This document shows positions 36,820 to 48,243 of a DNA stretch of 64,000 nt, in pieces. The notes under the pieces are model-generated. The model was not told the DNA's origin. It did not search any database and worked only from the letters and a program-made list of their open reading frames with translations. Source of the stretch: Juglans regia (Eukaryota > Streptophyta > Magnoliopsida > Fagales > Juglandaceae); contig NC_049910.1 of assembly GCF_001411555.2 (NCBI RefSeq), forward strand, positions 33,767,250-33,831,249. Direction: 5' to 3'. The translations under genes were made by a program, and so were the position numbers. Positions within the stretch are counted from its first letter, which is position 1; the number at the start of each line of letters is the position of its first letter.

Positions 36820-37115
36820 AAAACCGTTCGAACGGGAATTTCTTTTTGTCACGGTTGAAATTTGTCCCAGAATATCATTCGAACGGAAACAATTTTAAGT
36901 TCGAACAGTAGTGACGTGTTTGAACAATTGCGAAATATGTTCGAACAAACACGAATTCGTTCGAACGATATGAATTTGTCTTTGTGTTTGAACAGTATAG
37001 GTTATGTTCGAACATGACTGAAATAAATGACGTTTGAACGTTGTGTGATCGTTCGAACTCTACGAACATAAATTTCGTTTGAACATAGAGTTTGAATGTT
37101 TTATGTTCGTTCGAA
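36820..37115. repeat. Left subterminal array of the palindrome CGTTCGAACG, copy A
   Basis: Eight GTTCGAAC-type sites (for example near 36826, 36889, 36900, 36949 and 36959), plus decayed GTTTGAAC forms, lie within 300 bp. Subterminal repeats in En/Spm bind the TNPA protein and help bring the ends together; the same role is inferred here. Confidence 0.75.
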
Positions 37116-37389
37116 CAAAATCTCTTTAATTTAAATCAATAATAGAAAACCAAATAGACATTCATAATATTTGAAAAAATACATTAGAAACTGTTTAACA
37201 TTCACAAAAGTATTATAATAAGCGCAAACTAAATAAATAACAGTCGAGACGGGCATTGTTCGTACATAAATAGATAATCCCAAAATCTGTACGTAAAAAG
37301 CCATAAGTTGCTTGGAGGCTTGTAATGTTGCATAAGCTGCTGCATTTGAAGTTGTATCTGTCTTCTGACTCTTTTTGTTATTCTTTATG

Positions 37390-38828
37390 TTATTTGAAGC
37401 GTATCTCCATATCTGCTTGTTTTACCAATTGAGCCTCTAACTCATGCTGCCTTGCAGTCAATTTTTCGATTCTGGAATTTGCATTCTCTAGCGCTATAAA
37501 AGTCATAGATGCATTCCCAGAAGTAGAGGAAGAGGGACTAGGCTTTACACAGCGACCCAAACCCCTCAAATATCCTGAACGTTGACCTAGGACTTGTGTA
37601 AAAATATCAGTATCACTTGTTGAGGAATTTTGATCTGACGCAGAATCAGCACGTAGGGCAACCATTTTATCATAGACATATATAATATAAAGAATTAATA
37701 TCGTCATAAATATTGTAATATATTTAATTAAAATAGGTTATAATAATTACATAATTTTCACGAGAATCAAGATAAGTCCACTCTCCATTACGATCAGTGT
37801 GCGATGCAGCATATAATTTTATCAGATCATAATTAGTATCTAAATCTTGCTACAATAAATGTGTTAAGATATAAAGTCATTATGATTCATCCAAATAATT
37901 AACTATATCCAATAAAAAAAATAACAATACCAATTTTTTAGAAAGACGATGGAAAGATCTTGAGCCTGCATGATGATTAATCCTCAATTTTGATCTATTT
38001 ATTTTGTTTATAGAACTTCGCTCCTACAAAGAAATTGAAAATATTATGAAGCGAAATGACAAATAGGATAAATAAAATAATTAAATTTAATTATACCTGA
38101 TATGATGGATCCTCAAACATATCACAAAGTTTTTCCCACTCAGAAGGTCGGACATCCTGAAAAGGATGTTGGTGTGCATCTTCCTTCTTCTCAAACTTAT
38201 TATAATGCTCATGACACCGCGCCTTATATTTGCAGAATGCATTACCCATAAGCTCTTCCACAGTCTTACGCTCCTTTTTCCGACCAAAATTTAATTCGAA
38301 ATCATCATTGAAAAAAATAGTCACAAACACATTATCATTTATAATATTCTAAATTTAAGTAAAATATAGAAATTTATTATACTAAATCAATATTTTAAAT
38401 ATTACCAAACAACACTTCTTGATAAGCTCTTTAACATCTTGGAGGACTTTTTTCTATGAAGTCGTTGCCAAAGGTGCGTAAGTTCGTGTAAGAGCACCCC
38501 CATGCGATGCAAGCCAAGCTGCTGGTTGTCCTTCGCCCCCGGTATGTTCGTCAGAAATGTTAACCTTGATCTTACCCACATTCCGATATTTTTCCAACGT
38601 CACCCCTCTAGTGGTGCCTCGACCTTGACAAGATTGTACTGTAGACTTTATAAAATATAACATTGTAATCAATTTCATTTATATGTCTATTATAGGACCT
38701 TAATTAATAACTTTTATGAGTATTAGATTTTTACTTTGTTTTGTAGAGTCAATCTCTAATAGTGAGTTTGAAGGAGAGTTATGAACAGGTGGAGATGGGT
38801 TGCGAACTTCCTTCCTCTTTGGCGGCAT
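37390..38828 (-). pseudogene. TNPA-like / plant transposase (Ptta/En/Spm, Transposase_24) gene, copy A
   Basis: A multi-exon gene on - starts MPPKRKEVRNPSPP (ATG at 38828-38826). It continues with RGTTRGVTLEKYRNVGKIKV (about 38,600), ELMGNAFCKYKARCHEHYNK and PSEWEKLCDMFEDPSYQ (38,091-38,260), then INRSKLRINHHAGSRSFHRL (about 37,960). After HTDRNGEWTYLDS it ends in DIFTQVLGQRSGYLRGLGR plus a short coiled coil (ENANSRIEKLTARQHELEAQ) at 37,400-37,620. This order is that of the family domain. A TAG at 38456-38454 replaces what is normally Trp before KKVLQDVKE, so the copy is dead or recoverable only by skipping that exon. The family is thought to be the DNA-binding partner of the TNP2 transposase. 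Confidence 0.72.
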
Positions 38829-38925
38829 AATTTCAAACTACTGATACATTCAATAAGTAAAATATTTGTCATCAAGTGTAATGTTAACACATAATTGGTT
38901 AATCATAATCTGTATCAGTTTCATT

Positions 38926-41900
38926 TTACAATTCGCTCTCATCATCTGTAGATACTTCAGATGATTCAACATTTTCCTCAAATGTCGCATCAACAATTTC
39001 AGCCTCAATATCTTCTCTATTTAATGGAATCATCTCATACTGGCTCAAATCCACAAACAAATTTAAGGCGAGTTGACTCTCTTGGTATGCTTCTTGAGTA
39101 GAGGAGTCATCTTCTTCTTCATCTTGTCCTTCCGCCTGAGGGATAACATCATATATATTTATTGGAGAATATTTTTGTACTACTCGCCATTGATTTCCTA
39201 ACTTCGAGTCATCTAAGTAGAATACTTGAGATGCTTGAGAAGCCAAAATAAAAGGATCATCTTCATACAAATTTTTTGATGTATTAACACTCAAAAAAAT
39301 TCATTATCACGGACTCCAGTATGAGGATTGCTTAAATCTCACCAATCACACTTAAACAGATACACCGCAAGCTCTCCCAAATATTTCATTCCAATTATAT
39401 CGATAATAACCCCATAGAAATCAATATTTTCGCCATCATGACTTCCTTCAACTAGGACACCACTATTTTAGGTTTTCCTATAACAATCTCGATCCATTGT
39501 GTGATACCTACTTCCCCGATAAATACATGTAGAATATCGAGTAGCGCGTCTTGATGGGCCACGCGCCAGTGCATACAGTTCATCTGATATATTATTTGGA
39601 TTATTTGCATGCATTTGTACAACCTACATATTGAGTAAAGCATATTTTATATCAAAATTGAAATTAATATTTTTTCATTGGTTATTGAGTAACGCATATG
39701 TAATGTCATTACCCGTTCTTCAAACCATCTCGAGAACTCCTCTTCATGTTTCTGGTTTATATCATTTACTCCCAGTTCCTTGAGCACGTTAATATGATCA
39801 CTGAAATTGATGATTACCACAAATATTTTATATTCTTAGACTTTTTTAAAAGTAAATGAGGGAATTTAAATTAAGAAAAAGTTAAAACTTACTTCAAGTA
39901 GTTCTCTATCTCAGGGCAATTGTTCAGCACGTACCACTGAGCTTTCTCGAACTCTCTTCCACACAAGTCATAGCCACGCACTGCACCAATTGGACGAACT
40001 TGTTGGGAAAACACATTCCGTTGTCTTGCATGGTCAATGTCAAAGTTTCTTTCTGGCTGATCAAACCGAGTGTTAACTCCGTGGAAATATTTGGAACAGA
40101 AGGTATGCCACTCATTGTCAATATATGCTTCTGCAATTGATTCTTCTAGACGAGCCTTGTTACCCACTGTACGTTTCAACTTTCTTAGAAATCGTTCAAT
40201 GAGATACATCCATCTATATTGAACTGGTCCTGCAAGCTGAGCCTCACGTGGCAAATGAACGACTAGGTGAACCATGACGTCGAAGAATGACGGTGGGTAA
40301 ATAATTTCTAGCTTACACAATATTATGGCAATTTCTCGTTCCATTCGATCCAAAACTTTTACATTCAACGTCCTAGCACATAAGTCTTTAAAAAATGCAC
40401 CCAACTCAGTCAAAGCCACGCGCACATCTCTGGTCAAGCACCCACGGATACCAATAGGCAAGATACACTGTAAGAAAACATGACAATCATGACTTTTTAA
40501 TCCAGTTATTTTCCAACATTTGTTCTCACACACCTTGTTAGATTCGAGGCATAACCGTCCAGTAATTTTATCTTCATTAGCCACTCACAAAATGTAACCC
40601 TTTCATTCATTGACAATGTATACTACCCAATCGGCATGTAAACAGATGAACCATTTTCTTGCAATTGCATTTCCCATTTTATTTCCAATCGCTTCAAATC
40701 CTTCATTGAGTTTATTGTATCCTTTGTTTTTCCTTCAATTGACATCAATGTTTCCAATACGGATTCGCATATATTTTTTTCAATATGCATAACATCAAAA
40801 TTATGCCGCAATTTTAATTTCGACCAGTACGGGAGTTCAAAAAATATACTCTTCTTTGTCCAATTCAACTCATTCGTAGCTCGTTTTCTCTTTCGTTATT
40901 TTTTACTAAATTCATTACAACCAACATCTATAAATTGTGCAAGTATATCTTCGCCAAACAAATATGGTGGAAGTTGGCCCCATTCAACAGTTCCATCAAA
41001 CATTCTAGAATTTCCACATCATCTATGGTCACCATGAAACATAATTTCCCTCCATACATAAACCATTCAGATTTGGTACATTTGTTACAAGTTGGACATG
41101 CCATTTTCCCCTTAGTACTCCAACCTGACAAATTTCTATAAGCGGGAAAATCATTTCTTGTCCACAACATCGCAGCATGCATGTTGAAGGACTTGCCTGT
41201 TGACGAATCAAATGTGACAACTCCATTCTCCCACAAATCTTTCAATTCTGCAATCAATGGCTGTAAGTGTATGTCTATATCATTTCCTGGTGACCTTAAA
41301 CCTGGGATGAGCAAACTCATCATGAAATATGGATCTTTCATACACTTCCACGGTGGTAGATTATACGGCATAAGTACAACTGGCCAAGTACTATGACTAG
41401 TACTCATGTTCCCAAACGGATTAAATCCATCTGTTGCCAACCCAAGTCTTACATTACGCGGTTCTTCTGCAAATCATGGGTGTTCCTGATCAATTTCTTT
41501 TCATACTTGGGAGTCAGCAGGATGTGACAAAATATCATCGTTCCTTACTCTGTCTGATGAGTGCCATGTCATGTCTACAGTCGTTGCGGGTGACATAAAT
41601 AATCGTTGTAATCTAGGTATCAATGGAAAATGGCGTATGACCTTTTGAGGAACATTTGCCTTGTCCGATGTCCATCTTGACTTGTGGCATATAGGACACT
41701 CGTTCAACTGCTCATTCTCTCGCCAAAATAATATGCAGTCATTCTTCTATGTATGTATTATGTTGTAATCAAATCCGAGTCCTCGTTTCAACTTTTTTGC
41801 TTTATAGAAGTTACAAAGTAAAGTATTGTTTGTCAGTAGGTGCCTCTTTAAACAGCTCAAGTAACATATTGACTGCCTTAATAGATAATCGACACATTGA

Positions 41901-42401
41901 TTTTATGTGAAGCAGTCTTACGGCAAATGACAACTTATTGTGTCTTCTGCATCCTGAATATAGCTCACGCTGTGAATCATTCCATAAGTGTGCAAAAGTG
42001 TTATGACCCCCATCATTTGAGCTTGATGTGTCCGTGTCACCTTCATCCATAAACATTCCTGCACTGATGTCACCTAACATTTGCTCCATATCCTCATCGT
42101 ATTCATCTCCAACAATCTCTGGTTGTACATCTTCATCGATCTTTTCTTCTTCATGTGGAGCCTCAAATGAAGTTGGATATAGTTCGCCGTGTAAGACCCA
42201 ATCAGTATAACCCTTATCAATACCTTTGACAAACAGATACTCTCTCACCAAGTCTATCTTATGAGAACGCAAATTCCTGCATTCTCTGCATGGGCATCTG
42301 ATACGCCCAACACTTTCAGCATATACATTGTAATTCTGACCTAATCGATCGCTAACTCTCATCCAACTCTTATCCATGCCGACTATATTCATTACAAACA
42401 A
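38926..42401 (-). pseudogene. TNP2-type CACTA transposase, copy A, with several stops
   Basis: Domains in order on -: Transpos_assoc (42401-41811; DKSWMR, then CPCRECRNLRSHK and HLVREYLF-like DLVREYLF); Tnp2 transposase (about 41750-40928, ECPICHKSRW, NVRLGLATDGFNPFGNMSTS, FPAYRNLSGWSTKGKMACP); its continuation with the HNFDVMHIEKNICESVL motif (40868-40623); DUF4218 (40584-39894; VHLPREAQLAGPVQYRWMYL); and the DUF4216 region (about 39630-38926; YHTMDRDCYRKT, DFYGVIIDIIG, DPFILASQASQVFYL). In-frame stops are at 41503-41501, 41476-41474, 39470-39468 and 39341-39339. Frameshifts lie near 41,815 and 39,295. Splice sites remain, for example GTAAGT after ENYLE near 39,893. It is clearly an inactivated transposase. 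Confidence 0.85.
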
Positions 42402-42904
42402 TCACGTGTGCATCAGCAAACAACCATGTATCATGTACCAATAAATGAGTATGCCACATTTCACTGGGTAGTTGGTCCTATCTCGTTCGGGATTGTAAGA
42501 TCATAGTCGCCAACCTATGATCTATTATCTGTCACGTCCAACAAAATTTTGGCAGCATCTCCCCGTAGTTCTCCAAATATGCTCGTTTGGTTGTGTGCAC
42601 TAACGATTAACACGTCGTTGCACCATCACCAAAACTGCATATCCAGAGAACAATGGATGAATTTACCAAAATCATAATGTTGAACGACAACATATATAGT
42701 TCTATAGTTTGCGAGAATGATCTTACAATCCAAACTATCCACTCTAGATAATTCAAGAGTTATCAATCAAGCATTCATCTAGATTGATAACTCTCGAACG
42801 GATCTAAGGTTTATTTTGATGAACAAACAATGTAAGATATGCTAACATATGTCAAACAATAACAACATATTATTTATACAACAATACAACAAAAACATAA
42901 TTAG

Positions 42905-43530
42905 TAGGTATTATTTCAAGATTTATTCCAGATTTTAATTTAAATATTAGTTTTATTAATTTAGAATTAAGTATTTAAGTATTATTAAATCTTAACTATT
43001 TGTATTTTAATTTAAAGATTTAGTAGTATTTTAATTTACAAACTTCATTTTATTAATTTAGAATTAAGTATTTAAATATTATTAAATCTTAACTATTTGT
43101 ATTTTAATTTAAAGATTTAGTAGTATTTTAATTTACAAACTTCTTTTTATTAATTTAGAATTAAGTATTTAAGTATTATTAAATCTTAACTATTTGTATT
43201 TTAATTTAAATATTTAGTAGTATTTTAATTTACAAACTTCATTTTATTAATTTAGAATTAATTATTTAAGTATTATTAAATCTTAACTATTTGTATTTTA
43301 ATTTAAAGATTTAGTAGTATTTTAATTTATAAACTTCATTTTATTAATTTAAAATTAAGTATTTAAGTATTATTAAATCTTAACTCTTTGTATTTTAATT
43401 TAAAGATTTAGTAGTATTTTAATTTAAATATTAATTTTATTAATTTAGAATTAACTATTTAAGTGATATTAAATCCTAATTATTTGTATTTTAATTTAAA
43501 GATTTAGTAGTACATATAATTTACAACTAT
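42905..43530. repeat. Tandem repeat, about 6 x 97 bp, copy A
   Basis: TTAGAATTAAGTATTTAAGT recurs at 42961, 43058, 43155, 43252, 43349 and 43445, so the period is 97 bp (last 96). Units differ by a few bases. It is very AT-rich and lies upstream of the transposase gene inside the CACTA element. Confidence 0.9.
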
Positions 43531-44539
43531 CCTCATATATTTGTATTCTAAATGTAAATACATTGATATAATGTTTACGTTTGAACGATGCTAACCTATG
43601 TTCGAACATAATGAATACGTTCGAACGGTAATCCTAACCCGTTCGAATGCATTCATTCCAGATTTAAGTCGTCTTCAACAACACTGAAAACCCTATTAAT
43701 CACAAACTCACAGCAACACAAACAACAATATCAAAGTATACAAATTTCTAACATTGCAAAATATTAAGTTCAAACCATGCACGAGAATATAAAAGGTATA
43801 CCTGAATTTTTTGAGATGAAAAGGGAAGGAGATGGTGATATGCCGTGCGAAGAAGTTCCCTTACAAGTAGTAATCCGAGAATAATTGAGTGAGATGGAAT
43901 TTTTTTTTGAGTTTTGGGGGCTAGTTTGAGGAAGAATACCTCTGGTATGCGAAGGGGGTAAACTTCGGGCGACACTGAGAGGGCGCGCAGGAGGAGAGCG
44001 ATAATATTGTGAGGTTCTGTCGTGTTTTTGCAGAAGATTTCATGTTCGAACGGTTATTTACTAACCGTTCGAACGTGAAAATATTTAGCGGGAGAAAATT
44101 CCCTCCTAGATTTTCACGTTCGAACGTATAAATAGTATATTCGAACGTTATTGAATTATTCCCGCTCGAAAATTAACTGTTCGAACTTTTATTTTTAACT
44201 ATTCGAACGGTATTGTAAATGTTTATTGTTATTATTTTTTCATTATACCTTTGAATAAAAGAACAACATTAATATATATATATAGACATATTAGATGATA
44301 CTATAGTTTAATTGGCGGGATATTTTCCCACCACTGCAATAATCTGTTTGAACTATAACAAATTACGTTCGAATTGTAATCTAGTAGTCTTTAATTGGCG
44401 GGATGTTTTCCCACCATTGCAATAATCCGTTCGAATGCTTTTTTCATACGTTCAAACGCCACATATGTGTTCGAACGGTTTACGAGTATCGTTCGAACAC
44501 ATAACGTTTATGTTTAAATATAATTTTTTTCATCATTAA

Positions 44540-45170
44540 ATGAAAAGTACTGTAAGATGAGAATATTAGTTATATATACTATCATATATATAGTAATATA
44601 TACTATCATATATATAGTAAGTTATACTAAATGTATAGTATATATAGTAATATATACTATCATATATATAGTGATCTATACTATTATATGTATTAGTAAT
44701 ATATACACACATATATATAGCCTTAAATATACTAAGGTCACATAATAAAGTATAGAGACATTTATAAGATGATAGCATATTAGTAAGCTATACTCTATAT
44801 ATATATACTGTATAGTATCATATATAACTTATATAGTAAAGTATAATGGAATATATAGTTTGACATATATTAGTTAAGTATAAACTCATACCATATAGTA
44901 CTATATGCTATCATGTAGTACTATATATATATATTACAACCTCATATATAACACTTTGATAGTAAAGTATTATGATATATTACTATTATACTATAAAAAA
45001 ATCCATATAAGTTATTATGTTTTCATTTAAAGTATTCTACTATCATAATATATATTATAATATATTGTAATATACATATATATTACAGTATATATAATCT
45101 ACTATAATAGTATATATATTATATTAATTTATAGGATTATATATATAATATACATTTAATATAATTTTTA
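44540..45170. repeat. AT-rich palindromic spacer between divergent transposon genes, copy A
   Basis: Words such as TATATACTATCATATATATA repeat in both directions over about 600 bp with almost no G or C. It lies between the presumed 5' ends of the - strand transposase (leader exon near 43,800-43,990, donor CAG|GTATACC) and the + strand ORF (leader exon to 45,395). It may act as a two-way promoter or an origin-like melting region; this is inference. Confidence 0.6.
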
Positions 45171-45910
45171 CTAAACTTAAAAAACTTCCGTTCGAACGTG
45201 AAATATTAACGGTTGAACGGTTTTATATTAACATTCGAACAGTTATGCACGTATAAGTTATCGCGGACAGAGATTTCTCTCACGCCGCCATCCCCACCGT
45301 TTGAAAAAGCTAGAAAATGTTTGAACGCATTACAATCGCCGCCGTCTGCCGCCGTAATCAACACCTACGTCAATCACTTTTCCTCCCAAGTGAAGGTATG
45401 TATTTTCAAACTCATTTTACCGTTTATTTTATAATTTTATGGTTTTATTTGTTTTTTTTTAAATTAGATTTTTTTATCAATAGTCACCGTAGAACATCAT
45501 AAATCTACCATAGGATGTTTAGAAATGAAGAGTACTATGTTTTTTGTCGAATAAACCACGAAATCGATGCTATTTTGGGTGTTTTCATGGCCGCTGAGTT
45601 GACTCAGCCATGGTTGAGTTAGATTTGGTTTTCGTTCGAACTATTTAACCTGTTAGTTCGAACAATTTTCAAAAGTTCGAACATTCTTAATGGTCCGTTC
45701 GACCATATATTTAGGCGTTCAAATGCTTATTATTAAATTCAATCCATTTACATTGTATTAGCTTATTAAATTGTTTTCATCGTTTAATTGATTATAAGTT
45801 CTATCAATTAATTTATTAAATTGCTATTAGTATATAATTTTGTAAATCTTTTAGTCGTAATTAGATTTTATCACTAATGTTGAATGTATATTTTATTTTT
45901 AAAATTTCAG

Positions 45911-47093
45911 GATCATAATAATGTCTTATCGGGGCCTTAATCGTGGTAGATCAGGAGAACCTTCCATCCAAACAGTTCGAGAGCGGACTGTTTTACTTGA
46001 GCGACAGGTAAAATTGTCTGATTTTGTAGCTCTTATATGAGAGGGTCATTCCCTCCCATCAGTATTCAATGATCGTGGTTGGGCACCAATCTTAGATCAG
46101 CGAGAAGAAGGAATGGAGTTCGTTTCCTTTATTGAAATCGTTATTGAGTTCTATAAAGAGCTCGATCCTGCCAGCCCAGACGATGGAGGGGCATATAGGA
46201 TCTGTGTCCGAGGAGCTCCTATTATATTTTCAGCGGACGGACTCGCTGCATATCTGGGTATTCCTAGGCTTCTTGATGCCTTTCCAAACCTGCCGCCTAG
46301 AGAGTCTGATCTTTCAGGTGATGCAGCTATGTCTTAGGATGAGGGACCAGATTTCACAGATGAGATCGATACACTTACTGATCATGAGGTCAAAGACTTG
46401 ATTGTTGGTCTAGATGCTCCAGTGTACGATGGGACGAAGAGTATTAGGTAAGCAGGTTTATCTTCTTTCTTCAAGATCATGAATTTGATCATTGCCAACA
46501 ATATTGACCCACGGCAGCACAAGACCGAGGTCGGCATGGATCGGGCGAGATTTATGATACGAGTCGCTCGTGGCATCTCGATCGACCTCGTTGGTTATAT
46601 ATTTGAGAGGATCCAATCAGAGGCACGGTTCATTACGACATATATACTGCTATTTGGGATCCTCATCACTCGATTTTTGCTATATGCCGGGGTCGTGTCC
46701 GAACCTGCCGAGCGTTCCCGATTTCCGATGGCACCGATCAACAACACCACCCTGTCACAGAGCACGTAACACTCTAGATTTCATTTTCGTGGGGTTGTTC
46801 TTGACAGGGCTGAGATTCAGAGAGATGCACAGCCGAGAGATACTGGAGTATCGGCTGGTGAGACATCTACACAGGCTGAGGCATCACGCACATCTATTCG
46901 TGAGGAGATGACTGACATATTGCGTGCTGAGATCGGCATACACACATTAGCAGTGATTGATGTAGTGCATACTGCCATGTCTGAGTTGCGTACAGAGATT
47001 ATGGCTACCGTCTCTGGGTTACGTATAGAGGTTAATGAGTTACGTACAGCGATTAATGCCAATATTGCAACTCAGGTCACGCTCAGTACTTGA
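45911..47093 (+). pseudogene. 'Putative plant transposon protein' (Transposase_32-like) ORF, copy A
   Basis: One frame runs from ATG 45921 (MSYRGLNRGRSGEPSIQTVR) to TGA 47091-47093, about 390 codons. It is preceded by an intron (donor AAG|GTATGT at 45395/45396, acceptor TTTCAG at 45910). The frame reads FNDRGWAPILDQREEGMEFV, FIEIVIEFYKEL, ICVRGAPIIFSADGLAAYLG, FFKIMNLIIANNIDPRQHKT and IFERIQSEARFITTYILLFG. This is the pattern of the plant domain named Transposase_32, often found inside CACTA elements and of unknown function. A repetitive C-terminal helix (SELRTEIMATVSGLRIEVNE) may be a coiled coil. Stops TGA 46038, TAG 46335, TAA 46449 and TAA 46767 each replace a CGA, CAG or CAA-type codon. 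Confidence 0.7.
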
Positions 47094-47142
47094 CTGGCAC
47101 AAGTAGAGACATAATTAGCTGCAATCGATGATATGTGTAGAG

Positions 47143-47595
47143 CAATATTTTGAATACCGTACCGGATGGCGTACTGGTCAAGGTACTGGAACGAAATATT
47201 CTGTACTGGTACCGTTTCGTGTACCGTTTCTGGATAGTCGATATATGAATAAATTATATATATAAATATATATAACAATTATATTCTAAAATAATAGTTT
47301 ATATATGAATAAATTATATATAAATACATACATATATATAAATTATAAATAGTCTAGTCTAAATTGGGGGTCAAAAAAATGAACTTGTAGTTTGAAAAAA
47401 TGGAAAAAAAAAAAAAAAATGAAGGCCTAAATTTAGGCCGGTACAGGCCGAAATTTAGGCCGAAACGGCTGGTACCGGCCGGTACGGCCGGTATTTAAGC
47501 CAGTACGAAATACAGGTAGTATCTGTACCGGCCCAATGGCCGGTACGGCAAATATCGGCCGTACAGGCCGGTAAGAAACAATTTTTAAAACTTTG
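47143..47595. mobile_element. hAT-like non-autonomous element nested in CACTA copy A
   Basis: The perfect 8-bp duplication GTGTAGAG lies at 47135-47142 and 47596-47603. The left end is CAATATTTTGAATACCG. The right end, complemented, is CAAAGTTTTAAAAATTG, so the ends match as imperfect inverted repeats CAAxxTTTTxAA. Inside, GGTACCGG/CCGGTACGG words form many small hairpins. It is 453 bp with no ORF. Confidence 0.82.
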
Positions 47596-48243
47596 GTGTA
47601 GAGACCTCGCATCATAGTAGTTTCTATTTTTTATTTATATTTTCTTTTGTTATAGTTATGAACAATATATATGGCGTTTTGATAATTTGCTTCATTTGGT
47701 TGATTAATATATATGTGGTTGATAATATTTATTTAACTAAAAATCTTATTTAACATAAAAGAAATCATTAAAATATTTTAAAATTAATTACATAAAATTA
47801 ATTAATGAATTTGTATATATGATATATATATTTTTTATATTTTGAGTTTCGTACCGAGATTAATATTATACCTTCGAATGTATAAATGTGGTGCTTGAAT
47901 ATGTTCTAACTAAATATATTCCGTTCGAACGGTTTAGAAACCTTCCCGCCAGGATTTGCCACCAAATATTTTCCGTTCGAACACAACAAATTATCGTTTG
48001 AACGTTTTTGAACTTTCCCTGCCATAATAAATTAATTCTCCGCCAAATTTTACTGTTCGAATGGGAAAATTTTTTTGAGACGATTTAATTCGTCACATAA
48101 AATACTGTTTGAACGGTTATTTTAACGTTCGAACGAATTTGTAAAGTCATCAATTTTTTAGGATGAAATTTAAATTTCGTCCCAAGAAATGACTTTTAGG
48201 AACGAAAAATTCATCCCAAAATTTTAAATTTGTTGTAGTGAGT

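Larger units (their letters stand above)
43570..48140. repeat. Right-arm GTTCGAAC palindromic sites, copy A
   Basis: About twenty GTTCGAAC/TTCGAACG sites are scattered in clusters at 43,570-43,660, 44,040-44,200, 44,350-44,500, 45,185-45,240, 45,630-45,720 and 47,920-48,130. Decayed GTTTGAACG forms occur among them. Confidence 0.75.
36632..48240 (-). mobile_element. CACTA (En/Spm) transposon, copy A, complete end to end
   Basis: The left terminus is CACTACAACAGAAAGGG (36632). The right terminus reads AATTTGTTGTAGTG (to 48240), whose complement is CACTACAACAAATT. The 3-bp target duplication AGT (36629-36631 and 48241-48243) is typical of CACTA. Next to both ends are TTTTGGGACGAAA / TTTCGTCCCAA words and arrays of GTTCGAAC. 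Inside are a TNP2-type transposase and a TNPA-like gene on -, a divergent transposon-protein ORF on +, 97-bp tandem repeats, an AT-rich spacer and a nested hAT-like element. All three genes have stops, so this copy cannot move by itself. Confidence 0.93.

Noticed and set aside
42905..43530. CRISPR-like or satellite array
   Set aside because: The 97-bp units are contiguous with no spacers, the organism is a plant, and the array sits inside a transposon with only about six units.
44557..44778. Open frames of Ile/Tyr repeats on both strands in the AT spacer
   Set aside because: They are simple translations of TATATA-type repeats, present in both copies only through duplication.
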